Source: Utricularia gibba (taxonomy: Eukaryota > Streptophyta > Magnoliopsida > Lamiales > Lentibulariaceae). Taken from it: a stretch of DNA of 64,000 nt. Location: contig NEEC01000007.1 in assembly GCA_002189035.1 (NCBI GenBank), positions 992,001 to 1,056,000 of the forward strand, in the 5' to 3' direction. Each line of letters begins with the position of its first letter. Position 1 is the first letter of the stretch. The notes below the pieces were generated by a model that was not told the origin of the DNA, ran no database searches, and worked only from the letters and a program-made list of their open reading frames with translations. Below, one piece after another: positions 1 through 10,539 of the stretch. Both the position numbers and the translations under genes were made by a program.

Positions 1-1
1 C

Positions 2-439
2 TACGTTGCCGGAATGGGCCTTTATGCCGAATCAAAGAAGGTGGAAGCCTCCATCCCATCCATGAAACATGCCTTGATCAGCAGTAAATCTGATTTCCAT
101 TATGTTGTTCAGGCTGTGCAGAAACTCCTAGGAAGGGAGTTGGAGCCATGGGAGACCATTGCAGTTGGCGCTCTATCCGGCGGCCTGACCGCCGTGCTGA
201 CGACTCCCTTCGATGTGATGAAGACGAGAATGATGACCTCTCAGGGACGGCAGATAGCCATGTCTATGGTAGCATTCTCGATCCTTCGTCGTGAAGGACC
301 TCTGGGGCTATTCAAGGGAGCCGTGCCTAGATTCTTTTGGATTGCGCCACTGGGGGCAATGAATTTCGCCGGTTATGAGCTTGCAAGAAAGGCCATGGAC
401 GAGAAGGTGGAGAGCAGCGAGCTCCTGGTGCACAAATGA
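2..439 (+). CDS. Mitochondrial carrier, SAMTL-like, 3' end only
   Basis: This is the C-terminal part of a mitochondrial carrier family protein; the gene starts left of the window. The reading frame enters at base 2. Residues GRELEPWETIAVGALSGG and TTPFDVMKTRMM contain the third-repeat carrier signature (P-x-D/E-x-x-K/R), followed by GPLGLFKGAVPRFFWIAPLG and a stop at 437-439. The sequence closely matches the end of the Arabidopsis S-adenosylmethionine-transporter-like protein, as far as I can recall that family. Bases 41-112 are best read as a 72-nt GT-AG intron: splicing joins AESKK to AVQKLLGRELE, which is the family pattern. The intron has no stop and keeps frame, so a read-through ORF is also open. 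Expected site is the inner mitochondrial (or plastid) membrane. The substrate cannot be told from this fragment. Confidence 0.85.
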   Translation, partial: YVAGMGLYAESKKVEASIPSMKHALISSKSDFHYVVQAVQKLLGRELEPWETIAVGALSGGLTAVLTTPFDVMKTRMMTSQGRQIAMSMVAFSILRREGPLGLFKGAVPRFFWIAPLGAMNFAGYELARKAMDEKVESSELLVHK

Positions 440-717
440 GCCCCTGCTGCCACCAGGGGAAACGGTTTTGTTAAAAGTTTCCCTGCTCCTATGCATATGA
501 ACCACGACTATCTTTTCACCCAAATTTCCTTCATGAATTATGCCCATTGTTTCCTATACTCCACACAACGCTGTATTTGCTAATGCTTGGCAATGTAGAT
601 CAATATGCAGGCACAGTGTACTTGGGAGTTTGTCATGCAACAAGCGCCATTGAAGTGCACTCAGAGTTCATATATAAAATCGTTCTCAAATTTGAGAATG
701 TGGGGAAATGGCGTCCA

Positions 718-2290
718 TCACCTCTGGAACTTTGAACCAGGAGGGGGATCATAAGTGTCTTGATTGATCCAGCTGAACATGTGCATAAAGGGGTTGGCTT
801 TTTCTCCCTTCTTCTCATTTCCGATCACTTCTTCCCAAACATTGGCATCCTCCAGATCCTTCATCACTTCCCAAACGCAGCTGTTGCACTTGAAACCTGA
901 CCCAAACCCTATCATCCACAACTTGTCTCCCCTTTTCAGCCTCCTTTCTGCTTCCATGTACCCGAGCACGTACCACAAGCTACTCGCGGACGTGTTCCCG
1001 AATCGATGAAGGCTCATCTTCGAGGGCTCCACGTCCTCATGGCTCAATCCTAATCCCTTCCTGATTTCCTCTATCACCGCCGTGCCGCCGGGATGCATGC
1101 AGAAGTGATCTATTCCGGCCTTGAAGTTCAATGTTGCCTTTTTCCTTGCGTGTTTCATTGCGAAGTACCTGTGTAGAAAATACATGAAACAGCATGCATA
1201 GATAGTTAAGACCAGAAAACAAGAAGCGTAACAGTACCTTATAAGCTCGGTGTAAGGCAGACATGTTTTGGCTATTACAGCTATGTTTTGTGTGAAGGCA
1301 CGTTTAGCAGTTTTGGGAAGGCTTTTATCGAGATAGAAGCCTTGTTTCCCTTGGCTGTCTTCCTTCTGCATGCCGCAGGTGTACGCTTCATCGCTGGCGC
1401 CTAAATGGGTGCGAACCAGGCACTTCAGTTGCAGTTTCGAACGGTTCTTCATCGCGGGTTTGTTCGTTAGCAGGATCACGCATCCGCCGGAACGGAACAG
1501 ACAGTTCGTCAGCATCATCGACTTGTCGTTTCCCGAGTACCTGCGAGGGTAGAACCATCTCGATATGATCCGCACAGAAATCCACATATTCTGCAATTCA
1601 TCTGTAGCTGAACAACAGCTTGACTAACCAGTTGGGCGCTATGGACTCGGATGTCACCACCAGGGCCATGGAGTTCCTGTGCGATTTGAAGAAGCTGGTG
1701 ACGAGGTTGATCGAGATCAAGCTCGCACTGCATCCCATCCCCGAGAGGTTGTACGACTTCACATCGTCTCTCATTTTGTACATGTTGATGATCCGCGATG
1801 TCAGAGATGGAGCGCACGAGAGCAGGGAGACGTTCACTACCAGTAGATCTATTTCCTTGGGACCAACCTGATACGATAACAAGAATGCTAATAACAAACT
1901 TTCTGTACTAAACCCAGAATTCCTATCTGTCACCTTAGTTTTCTCGAAAAGCTTGCTCAGGGTCTCCTTGAAGAACTCATCCATCTCCAAGATCCCATCT
2001 TCGAGGCTATGAGAGTTCTCCCGTCCGCCGATGATGTTTCTCGGGCCGTAGGAATCCTCTCCGATTCCAGAATTCACGATAGCTCGTAACATGAACTTGT
2101 ACTCTTGATGGCCCAGGTTGAGATTGCGAGCCACGATGCTGCCGCTAAGCTCAGTGTCGAGCTTACGATCGTCCGACGGCTTGTGACATTCGTAATGCAC
2201 CAGGTAACAACGTTGATCTCTTTCCCTACGAATGAAATACAATGACAGAACGAGAGCCCAAATGCATATCCCCAGCGTGATGAGCTCCAT
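718..2290 (-). CDS. 3-ketoacyl-CoA synthase, KCS3/KCS12-like
   Basis: Condensing enzyme family of very-long-chain fatty-acid elongation in the ER; family members join malonyl-CoA to a long acyl-CoA for wax, cutin and sphingolipid precursors. Four exons fit exactly: 2290-1934, 1867-1629, 1540-1238 and 1168-718, giving 449 aa. One hydrophobic N-terminal segment (about residues 4-21) precedes the FAE1/CUT1-type thiolase fold. The catalytic residues are visible: Cys165 in GMGCSAS, His325 in MHPGG and Asn358 in RFGNTSAS. The motif YECHKPSDDRKLDTE near the start and the short N-terminus suggest the KCS3/KCS12/KCS19 branch, which is shorter than KCS1-type enzymes. All splice sites are GT-AG with short introns. 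Subfamily is inference; enzyme family is firm. Confidence 0.93.
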
Positions 2291-3972
2291 TCTGGGTTCT
2301 TCTTCCGTGTACTGGTGACCAAGACGGGCAAAAGTTGCACACTTTAAATGAAGGATCCGTAGTTGGTCTAAACTTCGGACTAAAAATCTCCAAGGTATTC
2401 GTGTAAGAAAGATTGTCTAAAAGTAGTGAAAAAGTAGCGATCTTTAAACATCGAAAACCGAATTCATATTCCAAATTCGGTTCGCATCAAACCCTTTCAT
2501 TTATAAGAAAAGATGGTGCGAGTTTTATAGGTATTGGTCCGATCACACACACTGTCATGCAGCATGCCATTGGTGGCGACAATTGAAAATTGAAAACATG
2601 GGGAGCCCGCAATCAAGAGGGTTGATCGGTTTTAGCATTTACAGAGCAGTCGGGTGCAGGAAGGACAGGAGGTTCCTGGTATTAAATGCTAGAAAACGTG
2701 GGATCCGTAAGAAGACAGCGGTGTTCCATAAATGCGCGTAGGGACCTTCAACAGAAAGTACTCCGAGAAGAAAACGGTTGCGAAATAAGCTCTCTGCGTC
2801 GGGTTCTCAACTCACCGCATTCAAAGCTCTGCTATTTGGTGGGTTTCGATGCAGTTGCACAAATTTAGTTCCATGGTTTACGTAGGAAAACTCGCAGCCT
2901 GTGCGAGTGGCATTCGCTTCATACAAACTAAGCTTGTCTGTCTGCGGTCACCAAAGGGCGACCTGAGAATAGTTGGGGCGCGCCAAACATCATAATGGAT
3001 CATGTACTTCAGACCGGAAGCATTGAATATGCAAAAAAGCAGACCCACGGCTCCATTCAAACCTATGTTTTTTTCACCTGCAACACTAACTGAGACTGCA
3101 CGGGTTACCTATCCATGAAAGTAGTCATCTTCTTTGTGTGAGAAAATGGGTGTGTGTTAAATTTCAACAGTTGGGGAGGCTGGCTTTTCAAAATCAGGCG
3201 CCATTACCGGCTTCACTAAGAACTTGGTCGTCAAAAGCCATCGCTGAATGGAGATTTCACCTGAAACACAAGGCGCAGGGAAGAAGAGAACACCACCAGG
3301 CCCAGGGTATGGTCGACACTCCCACGGGACCCGCCAAGATCCGATCAACACCGCCCATGGCGTATCGGCCGCACCGGCAACTACATCACAGACCTGTGTT
3401 GCCCCGACCAGAAAAAGTCTACAGAAACAATGTATTCATGATCATGTCCTCTTGATAACGTTGAATGGGCTGTCGGTGTGCTGGAAAACTAAACGCATAA
3501 AAATCTAGAAAGGTTTTTCCTTTTTAATAATAAATCCTTTTAGAATCAATTTCGAAAAACACTTCACAAGTATTAGAAAAAATTCTAAAAATGAATATTA
3601 TCAATAACCAAAAAATAAAAAAATTATAATTAGGTCCGAATTGGGCCAGGATCCAATTGAGCATATTATTGGGCTGTTCCGGACAGTCAGTTATTTTAAG
3701 TGTTGGGCTTCTCGGACGACCCAGGCTCATTAAATAGATAATGTGCTATTTTTTATATAAAATAATATTAAAAATGCAACCAACCACTACTGTTCTTTCT
3801 TTCTGGTGCCTGATGGCTGATGCCATTGGGTTAAAATCCCCTTTTGATAGCTCAAAGGAACAGAACGAGGGAGCGCTTGTTCTTACAGAAACCTCACACA
3901 GGCACAGGAAAGAAGCAGAATTTTTCACACTGGTTATTCTGACATTCTGCACTGCAGCCAAATCCATCTGAA
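2291..3972. other. Intergenic, KCS to RCI2
   Basis: Holds the KCS 5' flank and the RCI2 3' flank. A GC-richer island at about 3180-3460 has short overlapping ORFs on both strands, but none resembles a known family and none has convincing splice structure. The rest is AT-rich. No RNA gene recognised. Confidence 0.5.
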
Positions 3973-4201
3973 TCAGGCAACCAGGACATAGAGGGCGTAG
4001 ATGATCCCAGGCAGGTACCCCAGTATCGTCAGCAGCAAGCAGATCCAAAACTCCACCTGCACAGAAATTCCCATCATCCCATGCTGCGCCCGATGGAGAA
4101 TACAGGTATTTGCCACTTACCCCGCATCCATATCTCAGAAATACGCCGACGGGGGGAAGCAGAATCGCCAGGATTACTTCAACAAACGTCGCGGTGCCCA
4201 T
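3973..4201 (-). CDS. RCI2: RCI2/PMP3 small hydrophobic stress peptide
   Basis: A 54-aa plasma-membrane proteolipid of the UPF0057 (PMP3/LTI6/RCI2) family, associated in plants with cold, salt and membrane-potential homeostasis. Two exons: 4201-4121 (27 codons) and 4056-3973 (27 codons plus stop), with a 64-nt GT-AG intron. The family signature is complete: ILAILLPPVGVFLRYGCG in exon 1, then VEFWICLLLTILGYLPGIIY and a short tail ending LVA. Two membrane helices are expected. The length matches the usual 52-57 aa. A run of ten G (about 4256-4265) lies just upstream. The frame is too short at each exon to stand out as an ORF, so splicing is needed to see it. Confidence 0.95.
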
Positions 4202-4839
4202 CGAAGGATCAGTTGTCTCCTGGGATTTCGGATCATCAGTGGGTTGATAGATAATGGGGGGGGGGATGAATGAAAGGTGTCATCCTGTGAAGTTTTCCAT
4301 GAAGTGAAATACAAGCACGTGGCCATAGGGGCTTCGTGGAAGAATACCCAGAGCCCACGTATCATCGATGCGATAATTACATACAGAAGGGAAAACAAAA
4401 AGGAAACGCCTTTCGAATCCATTCTGCTGATTTGATGGGATTTTAATAGCCGATGTGGTTGCAAACCGATAATGGAGCCGTCGAAAGTCTTCAACCTTTA
4501 CCACTGTTCTAAGCAACTTGTGCATCGGATTCAGGCTTGAATGTCGCTTTGGCGTGGCAAGAATCTTGATCAGTACGGGCATCGCATTCAAACAGGGGCA
4601 CAGGGGGTTTCGCTCAATGCATGCTCTGGTGGTAAAAGTTCGTGCTTTATCCTCTTAGCTGTTGGAAGCAGAGGGGAATTCCAGAAACCATTAGCCTGGT
4701 GCGAAGCGAATAGCCAGATTTTGAGGAGGATTTAAAACACAGGCGATGAGTTTTCAGATTGCAACGCAGTTGCCCAACTCAAAAACCCTAGACATGAAAA
4801 TGCATCTGCGACGAAGACGACGAGTGGGCACGAGACGGC
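4202..4839. other. RCI2 5' flank up to the transposon
   Basis: This should hold the RCI2 promoter and leader. It has a G10 run, a short AGGGTTT telo-box-like motif on the minus strand near 4785, and no supported coding exon. I looked here for a continuation of the truncated PWWP gene and found none. Confidence 0.5.
4832..4839. repeat. Target-site duplication, left copy
   Basis: GAGACGGC directly outside the left TIR, identical to 8511-8518. The next base on one side also pairs as C/T, so a 9-bp duplication with one change is equally possible. Confidence 0.75.
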
Positions 4840-4941
4840 CAAATTACTTATCACATCAATACTTGAAGATAGAATTTCAAGTTCTAACTAACTTTGTCTT
4901 TTAGTGGTACATTTCATTTACACATCATAATTTTTTATTTA
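4840..4941 (+). repeat. MULE left terminal inverted repeat
   Basis: Aligns to the reverse complement of 8403-8510 over about 100 bp with a few gaps. Shared blocks include TTATCACA near the tip, CAAGTTCTA, ACTTTGT and TTTCATTTACACATCAT. Confidence 0.85.
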
Positions 4942-5053
4942 ATTTTTATACAAAATTCAATAATCATTTTGTATTTATATTTTACACGAAAATTCAAATA
5001 AATAATATATTATATTTATTTTTTTAATATTATATTATAATCAATTGTTCAAC

Positions 5054-5396
5054 ACAATAATACATACGTGACATTAACGTGTTTAGATTTTAGCATTAAA
5101 ATTCTGTAAAAAGTTTGGTGTAACATTATATTAATTTATTTTTTTTCCAATTCAAAATTAAAAAACGAATTAATAGTACACCTGTGATACTAACATGTTC
5201 AGAAATAACATTAAAATTCTGAAAAAAGTTTGGTGTAATATTAAATTCATTTGTCTTTTTTCCAATTCAAAATTCAAAAATGAATCAATAGTACACATGT
5301 GATATTGACATGTTCAAATTTTAAAATTAAAATTCTGAAAAAGTTTGGTGTAATATTAAATTCATTTGTCTTTTTTCCAATTCAAAATTCAAAAAC
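5054..5396 (+). repeat. Three-copy tandem repeat, period about 115 bp
   Basis: The block ATTCTG(T/A)AAAAAGTTTGGTGTAA recurs at 5101, 5216 and 5332, each followed by TTTTTTCCAATTCAAAATT and a GTACAC(C/A)TGTGATA segment. The second and third copies are nearly identical. The array sits between the left TIR and the transposase start, where MULEs carry their promoter. Confidence 0.85.
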
Positions 5397-5463
5397 GAAG
5401 TATATAATCAAATACACATCTCATATCATCATTCTTTCTCCTTTTCTTTCTCTTACAATTTCA

Positions 5464-8156
5464 ATGGCTTCCTCTCCAATTGAGATCCGGTTGTACTGGG
5501 GAGGTAACTTGTTTTATGAAAACAATGGTATGTGCTATGATTCACCACCACGATTTTCTGCTTGGGTTGCTCAGGATACCTCAATATCCATGCTGCTGTC
5601 GTTGATTTATGAAGTTATGCAACTATCTTCAACTGAGTATTTTATTACCATCATTGTGAATTATGTTGCTATGGATTCAACAATGGGTTTTCAGAGGTAC
5701 TGCCATCCTCTTGATCAAACGGATGATAATTTGTCTTTGATTTTTAATCAAAGTTGTATGGTTTCAAGTGTTGATATGTTTAGTGCAACTCTAAGCTTCA
5801 TGAATTTGATCATTCAACAACACACTGGTATGTAATTTTTTTTCCAAATAACATTTATTATTATTAGTTTTAAATTACATTTTGGATATTTTTTTTGAAT
5901 TTATATGATTAAATTGTGCTAATGATATATTTTATGTTTTATTTCTAGTTAATGTTGGAGAAGCATCAACCAGTCATAATAATCCATACACTTCACCAAC
6001 ATATCACAATTTTTCACCACCAGAATCACCTTGTGATGAAGACATATTATAGGATTCGAATAATTTATGTGAGGAAGATGCTACTGAGCAAGCTGAAAAC
6101 GATATGATACAAGAAGTAATTCCATCTCCACTTTCTTCAAGTGATGATGATGAACAAATATAAGGCAGGTTTTATGAAAGCGATGTGGCAATGGAAGTTC
6201 CAACAGCAGTTGAGTTTGAAAAGACTTTAAACTTCTATGATGGGACAAGCGGTGATCCATGCAAGAGGGTTTTCTTCAAAGATAAAACTTCAATGAAGGA
6301 AGCATTAAATTATTATTGTATCACGAAGCTGAAAAGGTATTTTCATGTTGAGAAGAGCAACAACAAGCAGTATGAAATAAACTGTATCAACCGAAATGCA
6401 ACACCTCCATGTGAATAGCGTGTTAGGGGAATAGCAGTGTCACTCAGTTTTGGACTGTGACACAATATGAGGGGCCTTATACTTGCTTTTCTAGCAGTTC
6501 TAGAACTGCTAGAAATGATAGCATTACTAGCAACTTTGTATCTCTTCATATTATGAACAAGGTTAAAACGAATCCAGGGATACGTGTTTCTAATGTCCTT
6601 GATGATATTGATGAAGTTTATCATTTCAAGATATCATATAAGTTTGGATGGACTGCTATTAGGCGTGCTATCATGCATATGTATGGTACTTGGGAGGAAT
6701 CGGTGACAAAGCTTCCTTCTTATTTGTTATCTATTAAGGAATCCAACCTAGGTAATTCATTTTTATTATTTTACAAATATTGATGTTTGTTTACTAACAT
6801 ATTTGTTTTATCACAGATACTATATTTGAATATGAGAATCTTCGTTCTCATGATGGCAAGCAAATGCTACACCATATATTTTGGGCTTTTGGATCATGCG
6901 TCCATGCTTTTAGGTATTATCGTCCAGTTATTACTGTTAATGGAACACATCTATATGCAGGATATAAATATCACCTTCTAATAGCATGCACACTTGATGG
7001 TGATCGCACTATAATTCCACTTGCATTTGCTATTGTTGAGGAAGAATCTTATGAATCCTGCTATTGGTTTTTTAACCTTTTGGTTAAGCATATCGTGAAA
7101 GGACGTCGTATTTGTCTAGTAACTGATCGTGGTGCATGATTATTATCTGCGATTAAGGATATACCTGCTTTCAATGAGTCTATGGGAGATTATAGATTTT
7201 GTATGCAACATCTACTTGCAAATTTCATATCTCATTTCAAGTCGAAACATTTGGTTAATTTATTTTGGGAAGCTGCCTTGACTTCAAAAAAAGAAAAGTT
7301 TCAGATAGCTATGCAGAAAATCAGAAATAAGAATGAGGCAGCATTTGAGTATCTCCATGAAAATCGATCCAAAGCGATGGACATTATCATATGATGATGG
7401 AATAATTTTATTCATATTATTACTATGTTAACTTTATATTTCTTATTTTTGCAGATGTGGTGTGCATACCACAAGTATCTCTGAATCATTAAATAGTGTT
7501 TTACGTGGGGCACGAAGAATACCTCCAAAAGCTCTTGTTGAGGCAATTTTCGAGAGATGTGTAAAGATTTTCACAAATAGTAAAGCGAAGATGGATTTAC
7601 TCATGGAAAGGGATCAATTGCTTACTCCATATTCACTATCTGTTTATAGGAAATGTGATGACAAATCAACCAACTACAGGATCAAGAAATACAATGCAGA
7701 GAAAATGAGTGCCACTGTGATGTCTCGGAGCAAAAATTCTAGAAAAAACAAATATTATTATATTATTTGTTTGACAGATTTGACATGTACTTGTGGAAAG
7801 TAGTAGCAAAAAGTTATTTCATGTTTACATGCTATTCAGGTAAGAATTATCTTTTGATGTGTTATGTTATTTGTTATATTATAACAGTTGTTAATTTTAT
7901 TCTTATCTTAGGTATACAAGGAATTCAATGAAGATACAAGTTCTTATATTTCAAAATATTATCAAATGAAGATCCTTGCAAAAATATACAAAAGGTAATT
8001 TAATCCACCAATTCATGAGAGTGGATGGGGTGCATCTCCATTTAATCTTGTTCACAATCCAGCAATAAGAGTGAATACCAGAGGTCGTGCTAAATCAACA
8101 CCATTTTCAAGCAACTTAACTCATATACATTCGAAGAGAAGATCAAGAGTTGATTA
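5464..8156 (+). pseudogene. MuDR-type transposase, decayed
   Basis: Reads in pieces as a MULE transposase: an N-terminal module from the ATG at 5464 (IRLYWGGN, then AWVAQDTSISMLL), an intron-like gap at about 5832-5948, a DNA-binding MuDR segment near 6185-6640 in shifting frames, and the core at 6820-7390 (TVNGTHLYAGYKYHLLIA, PLAFAIVEEESYESCYWF, LVTDRGA). A SWIM-type zinc finger start (LTCTCGK) near 7780 and a tail ending 8156 follow. Stops interrupt it, for instance TAG near 6050 and 7801, and TGA at 7136. The first catalytic Asp of the DDE triad, usually in V-D-G-T-H, is Asn here. The Asp of the second motif survives. It cannot encode an active enzyme. Confidence 0.88.
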
Positions 8157-8402
8157 ATTTCAATTTTAGATATTTTCGAAAATGTGTTTTCGAGACTTGT
8201 GAATTTTAATTCGAATAATATTGTTTATGCATTTATTAAATATTTTATTACATAATTTTTTCATATATTTAATTGTTATGTTTTAATTTATTGATTAATA
8301 TAAATATTGTAATATATTATATTTAAATTTTTTTAATATAAAATATGATTAAATATATATTTTTTTAGAAAATTATGCATTTATATGAATTTTCGTGCAA
8401 AA

Positions 8403-8510
8403 ATAAATAAGAAATAATGATGTGTAAATGAAACAAACCACAAAAGTACAAAGTTGGCTAGAACTTGGAATTATCTATCCAAATGTTGGTGTGATAAAGA
8501 ATTTCATCAT
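8403..8510 (-). repeat. MULE right terminal inverted repeat
   Basis: Inverted partner of 4840-4941. It contains the last codons and the stop (8458-8460) of the PWWP reading frame, so the repeat now doubles as coding sequence on the minus strand. Confidence 0.85.
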
Positions 8511-10539
8511 GAGACGGCAGGTCCGTCGAAGACACGCACCGGGCAAGCTGCAGCTTCTCCCAGAGCGGCCCAGCCCGAACGCCCGTAACTCGTAGGCCCA
8601 TTACCTGCACGGCTGACCCATTACAAGGCCCTAAACTCTTAGAAACTGGAAACGAAACAGAAATACCAACATCATCGGGGAAAGTATCGCTCTCCACAAC
8701 CAGAGAGAATTCAAGGTCCATTAGATCAGACAAACTTCTCTCCCTTAGAGACTCTGCAGCATCAACTGGAGTATGTTTACTGTTTTTTTCCTGAGTAACT
8801 AAATCATTTTCAAGCATCTCCTCGGACAGGAAGAACTCGGGTGGCAAACGGTATCCTTTGAAATGACAAAAAGCAGATAGCTGGGCCCGTGCGAGCACGA
8901 GGTCAAGATGGTTACCCCCCAGGGATGAACGAGGTGCCAACTCTTTGATGAAGAGGAGAAGTTCCATAGGCTGAAAGTGCAGAGCTTTGCAAGATTTATC
9001 CACGCCAGATCTTTGGCTTGAGGCCTGGCGTATTCCAGAGTTCCTTACACACTGGCTTTCAATTTTGGAATAAGCATCTTGAGAGATGCAAGAACACGAC
9101 AAGCCTAGCTGCACACGTCTAGAAACCTCTTCCAAGGCACAAGTGGCAGCATCTCGAAATTCCTCAGAATTGCTTTGCTTCTCCATATGAGTGAAGTAAG
9201 ACCTGAAGGGCTTCAACAACGAGGAATCATTCCAAGCAAATGTCTGATCTCCGAAATATGCCACCAAATGAGAATCTTTACTGTAATACTTAACTGCCTC
9301 ATCAGAAGCATCAGCCTGGTCGAATATCTGTCCAGGCCACCAAGGGTGGCTACTAACTTTACCCCAAACAAGATCACCTACACTGAAAAGACCTTCCTTT
9401 TCTGGAGCTGAAAGATAACTAGACTGGCCCATGTTCAAGGGCCTCGAGGATATCCGCGTTTCCTCATCAAGCAAAGTATACTCGTTTACCTCAGGAGAAA
9501 ATTCTCCAGTTAATTTATCAGAATCTACTGCCTGGGGTGAAGAATCAATCACAAGTTCTCCCTCTAATTCATTGATACTTTTCCCTGGATCAGGATTCTC
9601 ACCAAGGAGAATGCCATTACTTTTAACATAATCAGCTTCATTTTTCCCAGATACACGTGCCTCAGTGTGATGCTGGTTCTCGAAAGGCGTTTCACATTCA
9701 CTAACTTCATCTGCGCCACTATCATTTGGTAATATATGAGCATGATGGACCTTATCAGCTATGAAATTTACATCAGAATCGAACCATTTCTCATTGCTCG
9801 TAGAACTCAACTCAGCACTCACATTTGACGATCCAATTCCAAAATCCAGCACATCATCAAATTCTATAATTTCACTTGCACCAGATGGTGCAGTTTGTAG
9901 ATCTTCCCCTGCACCTACTGCTTCACTAAGCAAAGGTGCATCTGCACCCGAAAAATCTACATTTTCAGTATCCGCACCTGTGGTAAATGATATCTCTTGG
10001 TCATTAACAAGATCCAGATTTTCATCGATACCAACTTCCATATGATCATTGGCTACAGCAGTGTTATCAGTTTCAGATAACAAGGACACAGCAACAGCTT
10101 CAGTGAGCTGATTACCATTTCCATTCAAAACACCATCTTCAGTTGATAACAGTACAGAGGCTTCACCACTCTCTGTAACACAAACCTTTTCATCTCTAGG
10201 CTCAGATAAATGAGTCACACAATCTAGAATCTGATTACCACTCTTTCCACCAGGGGCAGCTTTCTCCTCAGAAGATATTCTGTCCCTAGGCTCCTCCAAA
10301 CACTCAACTTCCCCAGATCCCAAATCACCTTCTTGGTGACTAATAACCCCATCAACAAACACATCCGATCCCACTACCTCCACCATTATTTCCCCTCCCT
10401 CGAAAGACTCCGCCGGATTCTCAATTTCCATATTGTCCACACGGTCTTTACTAGGGAGATCACCACTCAACCGCGGCGAAGCGGGAGAGGCACTGTCACT
10501 CTCTGGGACGCGTTCACTTTGCACACCTTCCATAGCCAA
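8458..10539 (-). CDS. PWWP-domain protein, PDP-like, 3' end truncated by MULE
   Basis: A single open frame of 693 codons. The first 370 residues are acidic and low in order. A PWWP domain follows (about 385-470: SVGDLVWGKVSSHPWWPGQIFD, then YFGDQTFAWNDSSLLKPF), then a helical segment (MELLLFIKELAPRSSL, LVLARAQLSAFCHFKGYRLPPEFF) that follows PWWP in plant PDP proteins, which act with polycomb and chromatin factors. PWWP domains bind methylated histone tails and DNA. The last 16 or so residues (from H just after L-P-S to the stop) are encoded by the MULE terminal repeat, so this is not the native C-terminus. The long C-terminal part of PDP proteins is missing. A CAG-GTAATG at about 8602 could instead be a splice donor; no downstream exon was found. 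Confidence 0.85.
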   Translation of the reverse strand: MAMEGVQSERVPESDSASPASPRLSGDLPSKDRVDNMEIENPAESFEGGEIMVEVVGSDVFVDGVISHQEGDLGSGEVECLEEPRDRISSEEKAAPGGKSGNQILDCVTHLSEPRDEKVCVTESGEASVLLSTEDGVLNGNGNQLTEAVAVSLLSETDNTAVANDHMEVGIDENLDLVNDQEISFTTGADTENVDFSGADAPLLSEAVGAGEDLQTAPSGASEIIEFDDVLDFGIGSSNVSAELSSTSNEKWFDSDVNFIADKVHHAHILPNDSGADEVSECETPFENQHHTEARVSGKNEADYVKSNGILLGENPDPGKSINELEGELVIDSSPQAVDSDKLTGEFSPEVNEYTLLDEETRISSRPLNMGQSSYLSAPEKEGLFSVGDLVWGKVSSHPWWPGQIFDQADASDEAVKYYSKDSHLVAYFGDQTFAWNDSSLLKPFRSYFTHMEKQSNSEEFRDAATCALEEVSRRVQLGLSCSCISQDAYSKIESQCVRNSGIRQASSQRSGVDKSCKALHFQPMELLLFIKELAPRSSLGGNHLDLVLARAQLSAFCHFKGYRLPPEFFLSEEMLENDLVTQEKNSKHTPVDAAESLRERSLSDLMDLEFSLVVESDTFPDDVGISVSFPVSKSLGPCNGSAVQVMGLRVTGVRAGPLWEKLQLARCVSSTDLPSHDEILYHTNIWIDNSKF
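8511..8518. repeat. Target-site duplication, right copy
   Basis: GAGACGGC directly outside the right TIR. In the PWWP frame (minus strand) these bases lie in the codons for L-P-S just before the TIR-encoded tail. Confidence 0.75.

Larger units (their letters stand above)
4840..8510 (+). mobile_element. Mutator-like element (MULE) with long TIRs
   Basis: About 3.7 kb, bounded by roughly 105-bp terminal inverted repeats that I could align by eye (for example TTTCATTTACACATCAT at the inner part of both, and CAAGTTCTA with CAACTTTGT further out). It is flanked by an exact 8-bp direct repeat, GAGACGGC. Inside are a 115-bp tandem repeat and a MuDR-type transposase pseudogene. Long TIRs and an 8-11 bp duplication fit the Mutator superfamily. 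The outermost few bases of the two ends differ, so the ends have drifted and the copy is not recent. It is non-autonomous today because its transposase is broken. Confidence 0.88.

Noticed and set aside
3138-3510. Possible small gene in the GC-rich island between KCS and RCI2
   Set aside because: Overlapping short ORFs on both strands with no family resemblance, no splice sites in phase and no clear start context.
4202-4839. Missing 3' exon of the PWWP gene on the far side of the MULE
   Set aside because: Translated in all minus-strand frames by eye; nothing resembles the C-terminal part of PDP proteins.
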